A stretch of DNA of 64,000 nt from Streptomyces rubradiris. Lineage in GTDB: Bacteria > Actinomycetota > Actinomycetes > Streptomycetales > Streptomycetaceae. Of this stretch, positions 44,212 through 54,484 are shown piece after piece (positions within the stretch are counted from its first letter, which is position 1; each line of letters opens with the position of its first letter). Location of the stretch: the NCBI RefSeq assembly GCF_016860525.1, contig NZ_BNEA01000015.1:992001-1056000 (forward strand), written 5' to 3'. The notes under the pieces were generated by a model, which worked only from the letters and a program-made list of their open reading frames with translations, was not told where the DNA came from and searched no databases. The position numbers were made by a program, and so were the translations under genes.

Positions 44212-45411
44212 GGCCGCACCGTAGCGAAGCGGCCACGGCGACCACCCCGGACATACTTCCGGTACATGCCCTTGGCTTGGTCTTCACCCCGTGCGGCGAC
44301 GCCGCGAGGTCGTCGAATTCCGGGGCGGGAGAGTTTCGGCGCGCCGGCCGGGCAGGCGGCTGTCGGGCGGATGCGCCCTGGCCCCCAATCGGTCCCCAAG
44401 GGGCGCGTCCGTCCTGCCTCTTCAAAGTGGCTCCTGTGTCTGACGCCCGGTGCATCGCAATGTGCTCGGCCAGCGCGATGGAGCCATCGCGAAGGTCCAC
44501 ACCCCCCGCGCTCCTCATCCGTGGCTGCCCGACGTTCGGGCCTGCGTGCAGCCCCCGACAGGAGCCGGCGAGCTCCACAGGCAGTGGGCAACGCTCGCCG
44601 TCGCACCGAAGAACGGGACGGTCAAGACAGCTTCGAAGCGGCTCTACTGTCTCAGGCCACGACGGCCATCCGTCTACGCGGTCGGGGAGCACAGGGTTCC
44701 CCAACCGCAGCCAGTTACTTGGAGGCAGTGATGGCCGTGGTCAAACCGCAGATCGCCGCCTCGCTACAGATTTCAGGGCAACATGCCTGGGCTCACCCTC
44801 TGTGCTGACGGCGAAGGCGGCTTCGATGAGGTCGTCGGCGGCTTCCCTCGCCTGCTGGAAGCAGTGCGGGAAGCGCCGTACGAGCGAGGACGCGCTGACA
44901 CCGACGCGCTCGGCGACCATGAGGACGTCCAGGGCCATGCGGTGATCCTTCAGCCACGTCGAGACGCGGGCGTCTCGTACGACACCTGTGGTGGCATCGC
45001 TCGATAGGCATTGTCCCGGTTCCCGATGCTGCGCATCTCATTTCAGCCAACCTGGATGCACCAATCTGGATTCGGAATGAATCTTCCCATTTCTACGCAG
45101 GTGAGAGTCAGCCATAAGTAGCGCGGTGCGGTAGCTCGACATATGTACCGTTTTCTCCTGTGCGAACGCCTGCACCCGGCAAAAGCGGGGACGCTCCTGT
45201 CAGGGAGAGTGTAGAGGCCTCCGGAACCCTTCACGGGCCTTGCAGCAGCGTGCAAGAAATCAATATGCCCCCTGGACTTCCCAGTGCTGCTTCGCCATCC
45301 TGACGGGTGTCAGGAGCCCAGAGTGGTGAAGCAGGCGTATGTCATGCGGATCCGCGATTACCCGCGTCCCTGACTAGACCTGCAGGCCGGCCACCAGGGG
45401 GGATTCGCACA
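44212..45411. other. 1.2-kb stretch with little coding signal
   Basis: GC content falls and open frames are short with poor codon bias. The only protein-like piece is a helix-turn-helix fragment on the minus strand (44741-44938). I saw no tRNA, integrase or clear repeat. The stretch opens the accessory region and looks like a decayed insertion boundary. Confidence 0.5.
44741..44938 (-). pseudogene. Helix-turn-helix fragment, possibly TetR remnant
   Basis: A 65-residue frame opening MALDVLMVAERVGVSASSLV and continuing RRFPHCFQQAREAADDLIEA. This reads like the DNA-binding end of a TetR-type regulator (AERxGVSxSxLxRxF). No ligand domain follows; the frame closes after 20 unrelated residues. In-frame sequence continues upstream without a clear start. 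Probably a remnant. Confidence 0.35.
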
Positions 45412-45954
45412 ATGTCTTTTGCTGTGAGGTGTGCGTCGGGTGCAGCCGGGCTTACCACTGCTGCGCTGATTCTAGCCGTTCCGTCGGTTTATGCCGCCGA
45501 ACAGACCGAGGCGCCGGTGGCGTCGTTCGCCGATGCCGGCACGCGTGCGATAGCCGCGCAGGACCGGGAGGCGGTACAAGCCGCGGCAACGCTATGCGGC
45601 GACGGCTACACGCTGATCTATGCGGAACGCCTACCCGACGAGCGCCGCTGGGGCACGCTGTTCACTTACATGAACTGGTCCGATTATTCAGCAGGGCGTG
45701 GGTGTGCAGTGTTCGACAACAATCTCGGTGTTTCGAAGTACATGAAGCTCAGCATCTGCGAGAGCACAATCGAATCCCCGGAATGCGTTACAGACGCGGG
45801 CAACTTTTCCCAATACGCTGGCCCGGTATATTCGAAAACCTACTGGAAATATCAGCAATGTTCCAAGGTCACCGCAATCATGAAAAACTCCGCGAGTGAC
45901 AGTGATGCTGCCGCTCTCATCAATCGCAGACTTTCCGTGGGTACATGTAACTAG
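45412..45954 (+). CDS. Secreted SapA-like (spore-associated) protein
   Basis: A 180-residue exported protein. Signal peptide to about residue 27 (ending VYAAE). The mature region has CGDGYTLI, YMNWSDYSAGRGCAVFDNN and NFSQYAGPVYSKTYW with conserved-looking Cys. This matches the layout of Streptomyces spore-associated protein A (CGxGY..., YAGPVY, Cys near the end). Similarity is by eye only. Codon use is less GC-biased than in the core genes, which suggests transfer. The ATG at 45412 follows AGGGGGGAT. Function of the family is unclear; members associate with aerial hyphae or spores. Confidence 0.55.
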   Translation: MSFAVRCASGAAGLTTAALILAVPSVYAAEQTEAPVASFADAGTRAIAAQDREAVQAAATLCGDGYTLIYAERLPDERRWGTLFTYMNWSDYSAGRGCAVFDNNLGVSKYMKLSICESTIESPECVTDAGNFSQYAGPVYSKTYWKYQQCSKVTAIMKNSASDSDAAALINRRLSVGTCN

Positions 45955-46096
45955 GGTATGTGTGTGTCCGGCGCCAGGTCAGTAGCCGTGCCTTCCTGAG
46001 GGCGTACTGGTCGAGCTTCGACCCACTGCGGTCTTCAATCGGCAGATCAGATCGGGCGCTCCGTGCCTTTTCCGCAAATAATGCTCAGGTGGTCAC

Positions 46097-48310
46097 ATGG
46101 CCGACGAGATGGTGCGTCTCGCGCAAAGGTTCGTCAACCAAACGTACGGCAGTCGAATAGGGATGTTCGTAGAGGAGGACGGCCAGACGGGCTGGAGCAC
46201 CATGTTCGCGCTCACCCGCGCCCTTCAGTACGAGCTCGGCATTACGTCGTTATCCGACAACTTCGGCCCCACTACGGTGAGCCTGCTGCAGTCGCAATAT
46301 CCGAGACTCAATGCTTCGACCGTGCCGTCCGACGACTTCTGTCGAATAATCCAGTCCGGGCTCTACTGCAAAGGGTATGACGGAAGTGGCCTGGACGGCA
46401 GCTATAACTCCCGCGTCCAGGATTCCGTGGCCGAGATGAAGTCGGATATGGGCGTCGCCGGCACTGATCCTGGTGGTGATCTGACACCGAAGGTCTTCAA
46501 AGGCCTTTTGAACATGGATGCTTATGTCACGGTCAACGGTGGCTCGGACAGTATCCGCAGTGTCCAGCAATGGCTCAACGGCCGGTTCGTCGGGCGTCAG
46601 GACTTCTTCATCATCCCCTGTGACGGCCATCACTCGCGCAACGTAGCCAAGTCTCTGCTGCTGGCGGTGCAGTACATGCTGGGAATGGCGGACGGAGTCG
46701 CCAATGGCGTGTTCGGCCCGGGCACGAAGGCCGGGCTGCGCGAGCACTCTCTCTCCACCGGATCGACCGGAACATGGGTGCAGTTGTTCTCGGCCGGCAT
46801 GATCTTGAACCAGCGGCCGGTTTCCTTCACCAGCAGCTTCACCTCCTCACTGGCCGATGCCGTTCGTGACTTCCAGTCCTTCGTGAAGCTTCCTATCACC
46901 GGGCAGGGAGACTTCTCCACATGGGCCTCCCTCCTGGTGTCTTACGGCGACCAGGACCGCAGCGGAGAGGCGTGCGACGGGGTCAAGACCATCACTGCCG
47001 CGCGTGCGCAGACACTGGTGGCGCAGGGCATCAAGTATGTCGGCCGCTACCTCACCAACCCCGACCCCACGGATCTGCCGGAAAAGGCAGTACAGCCAGG
47101 GGAATTGGGAACGATCGCCGCGCACGGCCTGCGCTGCTTCCCTATCTACCAGACCTACGGACGCTCCGCCGTCGGTTTCAGCTATGCCCAAGGCCGGGCG
47201 GCGGGCCAGGCCGCCGCAAACGCAGCCCGCGATCACGGCTTCAGGCGTGGTACCCGGATTTTTTTCGCCGTGGACTTCGATGCGTACGACTACGAGATCA
47301 CGGACAACGTCCTGCCGCACTTCAAGGGAATCTCGGACGCACTCGCTGCGGACGGCGGTTATTACACCGCCGGGGTGTACGGGCCACGGAACGTCTGTAT
47401 CCGCGTCGGCGAGGCCGGGCACTCCGGGGCCTCCTTCGTCTCCGACATGTCCTCCGGATTCTCCGGGAACTTCGGTTACCCGCTGCCGGCGGACTGGGCC
47501 TACGACCAGATCGTGACTCGGACCCTGGGGGCAGGGGACGGTTCGATCAACATCGACATCAATGTCGCCTCTGGACGCGACACGGGCCAGGGCTCCTTCG
47601 ACCCCCCACGCAACCCCACCCAGCCAGATAGCGTACTCGAACCCTCCGTTACCGGAGCCATGTCAACAGACATCGGCGCCTACATGGAATCCATCGGATT
47701 CCCCCTGGACGGAGGCACAAGGTCGTACCAGCACTGGAAGTGTTATGACAGCACTGTCGCGGCACATGACGATTTGATCACCGAACTGTCCGTCCGGTAC
47801 GGCATGCGCAAGGCGCTCATCCAGACATCCGCGTACTGGGAGATGCGGCACATCGACCCCATGGACGAGCTCGCCGATCTATCCGTCATCACCACCTACA
47901 ACACCACCGGAGAGTTCAACGATCATTCCACCGGCATCGGTCAATGTGGGGGTAAGAGCGCTGTCCTTGCCTGGAACCACTGCATCAGCAAGGGGTACGT
48001 TTCGGGGCAGATCCGCGACCCGGGCAGTGATGACGACCTGTACGCGGTATGGAAGCAAGTTCACGACAGCGAAGAGTTCGCACTGCGGACCGTATGCATG
48101 GTCCACCTGTGGGGCGCGGACGGCAAGCCCGGTGACGCTAAACAGGAGGAGGTGCTTCGGTCGATGCGGCTGGATTACGCAGAGAGTGAGGTCTACGAGC
48201 TCCTCCGTCGTTACCAGGGCTCCGGTGATCAGGCCGTAGAGGACGCCAGAAAGCGAATGGGGGTGTACCAGCTCATGGAGAAGTACAACGCGATCTCCCG
48301 CAGTGTCTGA
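46097..48310 (+). CDS. DUF1906 glycoside-hydrolase-like protein with lysozyme-like C-terminus
   Basis: A 737-residue multidomain protein. Residues about 1-290 look like repeated peptidoglycan-binding-type helical modules (FGPTTVSLLQSQYP, GVFGPGTKAGLR, ITGQGDFSTWASLL). Residues about 300-505 match the DUF1906/Rv2525c glycosidase-like barrel (IKYVGRYLTN, CFPIYQTYG, FFAVDFDAYDY, AGVYGP, ADWAYDQ). Residues about 530-735 carry a lysozyme/transglycosylase-like pattern (SAYWEMRHIDPMDELAD, FNDHSTGIGQCGG) with a possible catalytic Glu; this last call is inference. No signal peptide is present, so it acts inside, is released by lysis, or leaves by a special route. The role is probably cell-wall degradation. 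Confidence 0.72.
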   Translation: MADEMVRLAQRFVNQTYGSRIGMFVEEDGQTGWSTMFALTRALQYELGITSLSDNFGPTTVSLLQSQYPRLNASTVPSDDFCRIIQSGLYCKGYDGSGLDGSYNSRVQDSVAEMKSDMGVAGTDPGGDLTPKVFKGLLNMDAYVTVNGGSDSIRSVQQWLNGRFVGRQDFFIIPCDGHHSRNVAKSLLLAVQYMLGMADGVANGVFGPGTKAGLREHSLSTGSTGTWVQLFSAGMILNQRPVSFTSSFTSSLADAVRDFQSFVKLPITGQGDFSTWASLLVSYGDQDRSGEACDGVKTITAARAQTLVAQGIKYVGRYLTNPDPTDLPEKAVQPGELGTIAAHGLRCFPIYQTYGRSAVGFSYAQGRAAGQAAANAARDHGFRRGTRIFFAVDFDAYDYEITDNVLPHFKGISDALAADGGYYTAGVYGPRNVCIRVGEAGHSGASFVSDMSSGFSGNFGYPLPADWAYDQIVTRTLGAGDGSINIDINVASGRDTGQGSFDPPRNPTQPDSVLEPSVTGAMSTDIGAYMESIGFPLDGGTRSYQHWKCYDSTVAAHDDLITELSVRYGMRKALIQTSAYWEMRHIDPMDELADLSVITTYNTTGEFNDHSTGIGQCGGKSAVLAWNHCISKGYVSGQIRDPGSDDDLYAVWKQVHDSEEFALRTVCMVHLWGADGKPGDAKQEEVLRSMRLDYAESEVYELLRRYQGSGDQAVEDARKRMGVYQLMEKYNAISRSV

Positions 48311-48386
48311 GGAAACACTGCCTCCGGGTACTTTTGGTTCTATCGAACAATCACTCGTGTTCTCCGTCGAACGGGAAGCATGCTTC

Positions 48387-49136
48387 ATGAGCTTGTCCAG
48401 GCGAGACCTCTTGAATGCCGCAGTGGTGGCCACCGCGGTGACCACCCTGCCCGCCTCAGGCCTCCTTTCCTCCGCTGCCCACGCCATCCCCAAGGCTCCT
48501 GATCCGAAGCAGCTCCGTGCGTCCATCCAGCGATTGGTTGAGCGGAACGAGCGAGTTCTCACTGGGCAGACCTCCCGCAACGGCTGGGAAATGGAGCGGG
48601 TCGCTGACGACCACGGCCACGTCTACACGCGGCCCGTACCGGGTACTCCCCTCGACGGTATCCAGGTCCGTATGGGCCCGGTGGAAACACTCCTGGTGCA
48701 TGTCCTGAGGCGTTTCCATTACGAGATTGACGAGTTGAGAAAGGGTGACGTCGTGGGCTGGCGCGCCCCGAGCGAAGTCCGCAAGGGTTTGGCGGAGTCG
48801 AACCAGGCGTCGGGGACCGCTGTGCAGGTCCGTCCCGGCTTCTACCCGCTCGGAAGCCGAGGCGGCTTTTTCCCTTTTCAACTCGCGGTAATTCGCGACA
48901 TCCTTGCCGAACTCGAAGGCCTGGTTCGCTGGGGCGGTGACGAACCACGGCCAGACGAAGCGTTGTTCTTCATCGATGTCCGGCCCGGCAACGTGCGGCT
49001 CATCGAGACCGCCGAGCGGATCCGCGCATTATCCAATACCCCCGGCGAGGGTGCCGGATCCTCCATCGACGTCTCTTCTCCCGAGCGGCGTAGGGCCGCC
49101 GAAACCATGGAGCGGCTTCAGCGATCCGCCCTTTGA
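48387..49136 (+). CDS. Tat-exported protein of unknown function
   Basis: A 249-residue protein. The chosen ATG at 48387 starts a twin-arginine signal (SLSRRDLLNAAVVATAV, cleavage near SAAHA at residue 34). An earlier GTG at 48303, overlapping the preceding stop, would bury the signal under 28 residues. The mature part is alpha/beta with a well-formed PGFYPLGSRGGFFPF segment and no motif I recognise. It follows the DUF1906 protein by 76 bp, probably in the same transcript, so it may be its exported partner or inhibitor. Confidence 0.6.
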   Translation: MSLSRRDLLNAAVVATAVTTLPASGLLSSAAHAIPKAPDPKQLRASIQRLVERNERVLTGQTSRNGWEMERVADDHGHVYTRPVPGTPLDGIQVRMGPVETLLVHVLRRFHYEIDELRKGDVVGWRAPSEVRKGLAESNQASGTAVQVRPGFYPLGSRGGFFPFQLAVIRDILAELEGLVRWGGDEPRPDEALFFIDVRPGNVRLIETAERIRALSNTPGEGAGSSIDVSSPERRRAAETMERLQRSAL

Positions 49137-49350
49137 GATCACGCACGTTGCCTGTGGGCCCGCGCTTCTGTACCGGTGGAGTGGTTGGGAACGAGGAGGG
49201 CGCCGCGGCCAGGTTGACCACCTATAACGCCGCCAACGACCGCACCACCCTGCAGTAGATCATGCTGTCAAGGGATGTGCGCTGTGATCCAGTAGCGTCC
49301 AGATACCTCATACCGCACATGGATACTGGACCGCGTCAAGGAGGACGTAA

Positions 49351-49779
49351 ATGAAGTATCGGTTACGAAGGCTGGTAGCTGTTGCGGTGACTGCTCTCGT
49401 GACAACACTGCCTACCAACGCGCATGCTGCGGGATACCAGGACTACCGTTCCTGCGACACTACGGGTGCCAGCGGAAGCGCGACGGTCATCGGGAAGTAC
49501 CGACTCCCCGGGGGTTACGCTGAGGAGAGAAGCGTGACATTGGGAGTCAAGGACATTGCCTCAGACGGCCACCACGTCCGGGTGCGCCTGCTGACTAGCA
49601 GATATACAGACCTGTCGATCCGGTACTGGCCATGGCGAGCCAACTATGACGGTTACGGCACGGCTAAGGTATGGGAAACCACGGTACAGGACGCAGTGGA
49701 CGGCATCTACAACGTCGGCGTCGAAGTAGCCACGTTTGAAGGCGATGACCGCCTGCACTATTGCACGGACTGGTTCTGA
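49351..49779 (+). CDS. Small secreted protein of unknown function
   Basis: A 142-residue exported protein with signal peptide (KYRLRRLVAVAVTALV, cleavage after NAHAA near residue 27). The mature part is 115 residues, rich in Tyr, Gly and Asp, with two Cys (near the start and end) that may form a disulfide. ATG at 49351 after AAGGAGG. Codon use is less GC-biased than in core genes. It lies just before an IS element. Confidence 0.6.
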   Translation: MKYRLRRLVAVAVTALVTTLPTNAHAAGYQDYRSCDTTGASGSATVIGKYRLPGGYAEERSVTLGVKDIASDGHHVRVRLLTSRYTDLSIRYWPWRANYDGYGTAKVWETTVQDAVDGIYNVGVEVATFEGDDRLHYCTDWF

Positions 49780-49841
49780 CTGGCGACTTACTACTCCAGC
49801 AGCGGTCCGTGTCCTGAGCCGGCAGTTGTCGTTGTCCCGGT

Positions 49842-51062
49842 ATGGAGGGGATGGCTGAAGTCGCTTCCTGGGCTGCCGAGTTGGATTCGGTGTTCGCGCG
49901 GGTTGCGGGGAGGTTCGGCCGGGCGGATCTGCGGTGGCGGATGCGGGACTACGTCCGTGGTCTGCTGGGACGGGCGACCCGCAAGAACGGCTGGCAGCTC
50001 GCGGAATGGGCTGGGCACCGCACTCCGGACGGCTTCCAGCGGTTGCTGAACAGCAGCGTCTGGGACGCGGATGCTCTGCGTCATGATGTCCGCGAGTACG
50101 TGGCGGAACGACTGGGGCGGGACGGGGTGCTGATCATCGACGGCACCGGGTTCGTCAAGAAGGGCACCACCTCGGCCGGGGTCGGCCGGCAGTACACCGG
50201 CACCTCCGGAAAGATCGACAACTGCCAGATCGGGGTGTTCGCCGCCTACGCCACCGGCTCGGGCCGGGCGTTGATCGACCGGGAGCTCTACCTGCCCAAG
50301 TCCTGGACCTCCGACCGTGAGCAGTGCCGGGCCACCAAGATCCCTGACGAGCGGACGTTCGCGACGAAGGGCGAGCTGGCCCGGGACATCGTCCGCCGTT
50401 GCCTGGCCGCCGGCCTGCCCGCCGCCTGGGTCACTGCGGACGAGGCTTATGGACAGGACTGGCGCTTTCGCCGCCTGCTCGAGCAGCTCGGCGTCGGCTA
50501 CGTGGTGGCAGTGCCCAAGTCCCAGCAGATCAAGTCCCTGGCCGGGATCTGGCGCATCGACCAACTCATCGAGGATGCTCCTGCTGATGCCTGGCAGCGG
50601 CTGTCTTGCGGCGACGGGGCGAAGGGCCCGCGAGTCTACGACTGGGCTGCGGCCAAACTTCCTGCCAACTTCATCTTCGATCCCGACCCGCCGACCCATC
50701 ACCGCTGGGTGATGGCCCGGCGCAGCCTGTCAGACCCCGGCAAGGTCGCCTACTACCTGGCCTACGCACCCACCGGCATCGAGCTCTGCGACCTGGCCCG
50801 CATCGCCGGCAGCCGCTGGGCGATCGAGGAGTGCTTCCAGGCAGCGAAGAACGAGTGCGGCCTGGACGAGTACGAGGTCCGTCGATACGTGGGCTGGTAC
50901 CGGCACATCACAATCGCACCAGTCGATGCCGTGATAACCATCCACGGCATAATTGATCTCGTACTGAGCTGCGGACGCTGGGGCAGACGCCAGAGCGATG
51001 CATGCGCCGACCCCAATGATGGCCATCCAGACCTTACGAGCAGACACCACAGTACCCCCTGA
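49842..51062 (+). pseudogene. IS701-family transposase, 3'-truncated and chimeric
   Basis: Residues 1 to about 355 are a typical IS701-family DDE transposase: IIDGTGFVKKGTTSAGVGRQ with the first Asp, WVTADEAYGQD with the second Asp, and SRWAIEECFQAAKNECGLDEYEVR with the catalytic Glu. Homology stops after GWYRHIT near base 50915, where the family normally continues for several dozen more residues. The remaining frame reads through foreign DNA that encodes, on the other strand, the start of a secreted protein. The element's right end is therefore missing and the transposase is probably inactive. Confidence 0.8.
50915..51047 (-). pseudogene. 5' remnant of a secreted-protein gene cut by the IS701-like element
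   Basis: A minus-strand start (GTG at 51047, or 51050) follows AGGGGG and encodes SARKVWMAIIGVGACIALAS and then APASAAQYEINYAVDGYH, a good signal peptide and a short mature part. The frame then enters the IS701-like element near 50915 and loses sense. It was one of several small secreted proteins in this region. Confidence 0.6.
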
Positions 51063-51299
51063 ATTTTTTGACGCAGCACTCAATGGATCGGCCTGTCTGC
51101 ATTGCCGAGACGGGCAGGATTCGCGATTTCTGCGTGATGCAAGGATCCCAGGTAAGTCTCTACACCTCATTGACTATGCACGCTAAGCATTTGTCTATTC
51201 GCGCAGGGCGGGCTGCCACTGTCTCCTACTCGCCACTCGCTGCCCCCAGCCATCAGCGGCCAGAGCTAACGATTTAACTCCTGGCCATTTAAGCCACCT

Positions 51300-52142
51300 T
51301 TTCAGTTGGCGTGATCTTGCGGCAGTCTGAGCTGATGACTGCTGCGCTTGTCGAGCGGATGGCGCCGAAAGACCTGTGGAAGCTGTTCCAGCGGGTGGTG
51401 CCGCCGACACCGGTCCGTCCGCAGGGGGAGGGCGTCGTCGGCGAGGGGACCGCGAGGCACTGGCCGCGATCACCTTCGCGGCCCCCACGGGCTGCACCCA
51501 GAACCAACTACCGCCGGGCTTCGGTCTGTCCGGGGTGACCACCTTCCGCAGGTTCACCGAGTGGACTGAGGCCCGGGTGTGGGCCAAGCTCCACCGCCTG
51601 CTCTTGGACGAACTCGGCGCCCGGGGCGAGCCGGACTGGTCGCGATGCGCGATCGACTCCGTCAGCGTCCGGACCCTCAAAGGGGGCACCTGACGGGACC
51701 GAATCCGACCGACCGCGGCAAAAAGGGATCGAAAATCCACCTTACCGTCGACCGTACCGGCCTGCCCCTGTCGATCGGCATCTCCGCCGCCAACCTCCAC
51801 GACAGCCAGGCCCTCATCCCGCTCGTCCGCGGCATCCCGTCCATACGCTCCCGCCGTGGTCCTCGCCGCCGGCGCCCCGGCAAGCTGCACGGAGACAAGG
51901 GCTACGGCTACCAGCACCTGCGGCGATGACTGGCTTCCCGCGGCATCCGACACCGCCTCGCCCGCAAGGGCGTCGAGTCCTCACAACGCCTGGGACGACA
52001 CCGCTGGGTCGTGGAGCGAACCATGTCCTGGCTGTCCGGCTGCCGACGCCTCCACCGCCGCTACGAGCACAAGCCGGAACACTTCCTCGCTTTCACCTCC
52101 ATCGCCGCGACACTCATATGCCACCGCCGACAGCCCAAGTGA
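51300..52142 (+). pseudogene. Decayed IS5-family transposase
   Basis: The parts of an IS5-group DDE transposase lie in three frames: APKDLWKLFQRVVPPTPVRP (from about 51360), then CTQNQLPPGFGLSGVTTFRRF to DWSRCAIDSVSVRTLKGG (to 51690), then GPNPTDRGKKGSKIHLTVDR to GDKGYGYQHLRR. An in-frame TGA at 51927-51929 follows, after which homology resumes with RHRWVVERTMSWLSGCRR to 52142. At least two frameshifts and one stop make it inactive. Imperfect terminal repeats may lie near 51289-51308 and 52134-52155. Confidence 0.8.
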
Positions 52143-54484
52143 AATGGCGTCTTCACCCGATGCGAGGTTCGAAGCAGCCTGATCTACTCCCCACGCGCCG
52201 GCGAAGCACACTGCTTGTTGCGTCCGTCCCTCCCACGGATGCGCACCCATCGGAGGGCCAGCACGTCGGCCAGAGCGCGGCCGACAGCCCGGAAGAGCGT
52301 GGGGCTGCGCCCGGCGCTCCGACTTCCATCGACGCCCGAGGAGGTGAAGCCGGGCTTCGACTACCTCTTGGAGCTGCAGCAACCCGCCGCACCTACGGAA
52401 CCAGGAGACCGCCTGAACAGCATCGCGAAGCACCTGATGACCCATCAGAACGAGCGCCAAATGAGCGTCAAGGTATCACCCGTAACGCCCATAGCGCACA
52501 TCATGCGCACCCACCGAAACCGCAGGTCAGCGGCCCTTTTCGACGGGATCCAGAATCACCACACACTCCACATGATGCGTCATAGGAAAGATGTCGGCCT
52601 GCGCGAGTCGGGAAAAGTCCCAAGTCAGAGCTCACTTTCCTGACTTACCGTGCCTCGAGATGATGGCGAGAGCGTCAAACGAGCGTCATGGCCGACAGCC
52701 TGTCCTGTCCACTCGACTGAGCTGCCACAACCAGTTCCCGACAGACTCCGCCTCGCTCACTCCAGACATCGGCGCGCTCATCATGAGCCGCACGCCTTCT
52801 CTGGCTGACGACTACCAAAGGACACCGGTGAGCTCCTGCCGGACGCCGATGAACATTTCTGGTGAGGAGGCCGAGGACCTCGCGCTCTACCAGGAGAAGT
52901 GCCGACGGCGTCTGCTGGAGTCGCCGGAAGAGTTACACGGCTCGACCAAGGGGTCGTGGAGCTGCCGGTGCACCCCGCAAACTGGTCGGTCGCACCGAGC
53001 GCACCCTGCGTGAGCACACCTTCCCTTAGCTCGCCTCACCGCAGGTTTCCGGGAAGGCGCGCGCCTTCCCGGTACGCTGCTGCCACCCGCCTCGGTGCAA
53101 GACGCACGGCGACAGGACAGTCCCTCCTGCGGTCGGCGCCCCGGCGATCTGAATCATGACACCGCGTCAGGCGACAGCCCTACGGCTCTTGTCGCTTCCT
53201 GCGCGATGCCTGCGCAGCGCTGGATTTCCGGTCCTCCGTGCCCGCGTCATCGGAGCGGTGGCCGGAGAGTCCGTCTCCGCGGTGAGTGGCCTGACGGCGT
53301 GGGGCTCGCGTGCCTCAATCCCCTCAGTCCCAGGGATAGGGTCGGCCTGTACGAGTACGGAAGCGGAACGTCTGCGGTGTCCGTGTCCGGGACGGGCAGG
53401 ACGTTCCGACGCTGCAGCTGGGAGACGCTGAGCAGCGATGGCATGAGAACACCATCGAGTAGCTCATTCTGAGCCGACTGCAGCTCGATCAAATGTCACA
53501 GGACGGCGAGCACATACTGAAGTTCATCGCTCCAGGCGGTGTGCCACCGGTCCGGCAGAAGTTGGTCCAGTCGGCTGACGGCCCGGCGAGACAGCGGTCC
53601 CGTCCTGTGTTTCAACCAGCCGTCGAGAACGTTTTGTCCGCTGACTTAGTATCGCGCACCACTTGAGTCACCGACCCGAAGCCGCCCTGAACGAAGCGGA
53701 GTTCCAGCGCAACGCGCCTGTCGCGCTCCGACGAAGCCCCCAGAGCAGCCTCCGCCTTGAGCAGTCGGTGCTCGGCCGGGGCGCCGCGAGAACCAGTCCT
53801 CATCGAGAACGACAGGAGCCGTGTCCACGGCGACGGCGAGCTCCCCGGCGTCTTCCGGTATCTGCGGCTCGGCGACATCAGGCCCCTCCGGTCCCGCCAC
53901 TCCCCGGCCCTCCGCCTCTGTTCCCGAGTCAGCGGCACCCCTCACCCTGCCCGCCGCCGCTCACCCGCCTCGCGAGCCGTCAGCCCAGCCAGTCGGATTA
54001 CCCCGTCGAGAGCGCGAGACACCCCTGATCCATCGACGTGCTCATGACGCGCAAGAAGTGCCCGCACCCGACCGATACACGGTGACACATTTTCTCCACG
54101 GGACGATGCAACCTTTTCCACATCCGGAGTGTCCGCGTCTATATGCACGCGTGCGCCCTGAACGGGCAGACCGAGCCGGGACAGCTCACCCGCAGCCGGG
54201 CCTGCACGACCGGCCCGAACCACCAGACGCCCCGCCCAGCCGACGGTCTGATCGTCACGCCGCCCACTCCACTCACTTCACGCCAAGAAGAAAAGATGTC
54301 CGTTGACAACGCTAACGGAGATTCATCTACCCAGGACCCTTCAGATTGTGTACAGTGACGGCTGCCTCACTGTCTGTTCTGACACGATGGGCCGTGCGGC
54401 AGCAGATGAGGGGGGCGTTCCCGCCGGTTAGCCGGTCGGCCACCGCGAGAACGCGAGCAGAGGGTAGAGGGCAGAGGAGCGGCA
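52143..54484. other. 2.3-kb stretch without a convincing gene
   Basis: Open frames are short and mutually overlapping, with weak codon bias and no recognisable domains; base composition is mixed. It probably holds gene remnants and the promoter region of the downstream helicase operon. A TTGACA hexamer lies at 54303-54308. A 20-codon ORF with a purine-rich leader lies at 54296-54358. Confidence 0.5.

Noticed and set aside
53612..54223. Two minus-strand frames of about 95-108 codons upstream of the defence operon
   Set aside because: Overlapping frames with no ribosome sites, no recognisable domains and poor codon bias; treated as non-coding or decayed.
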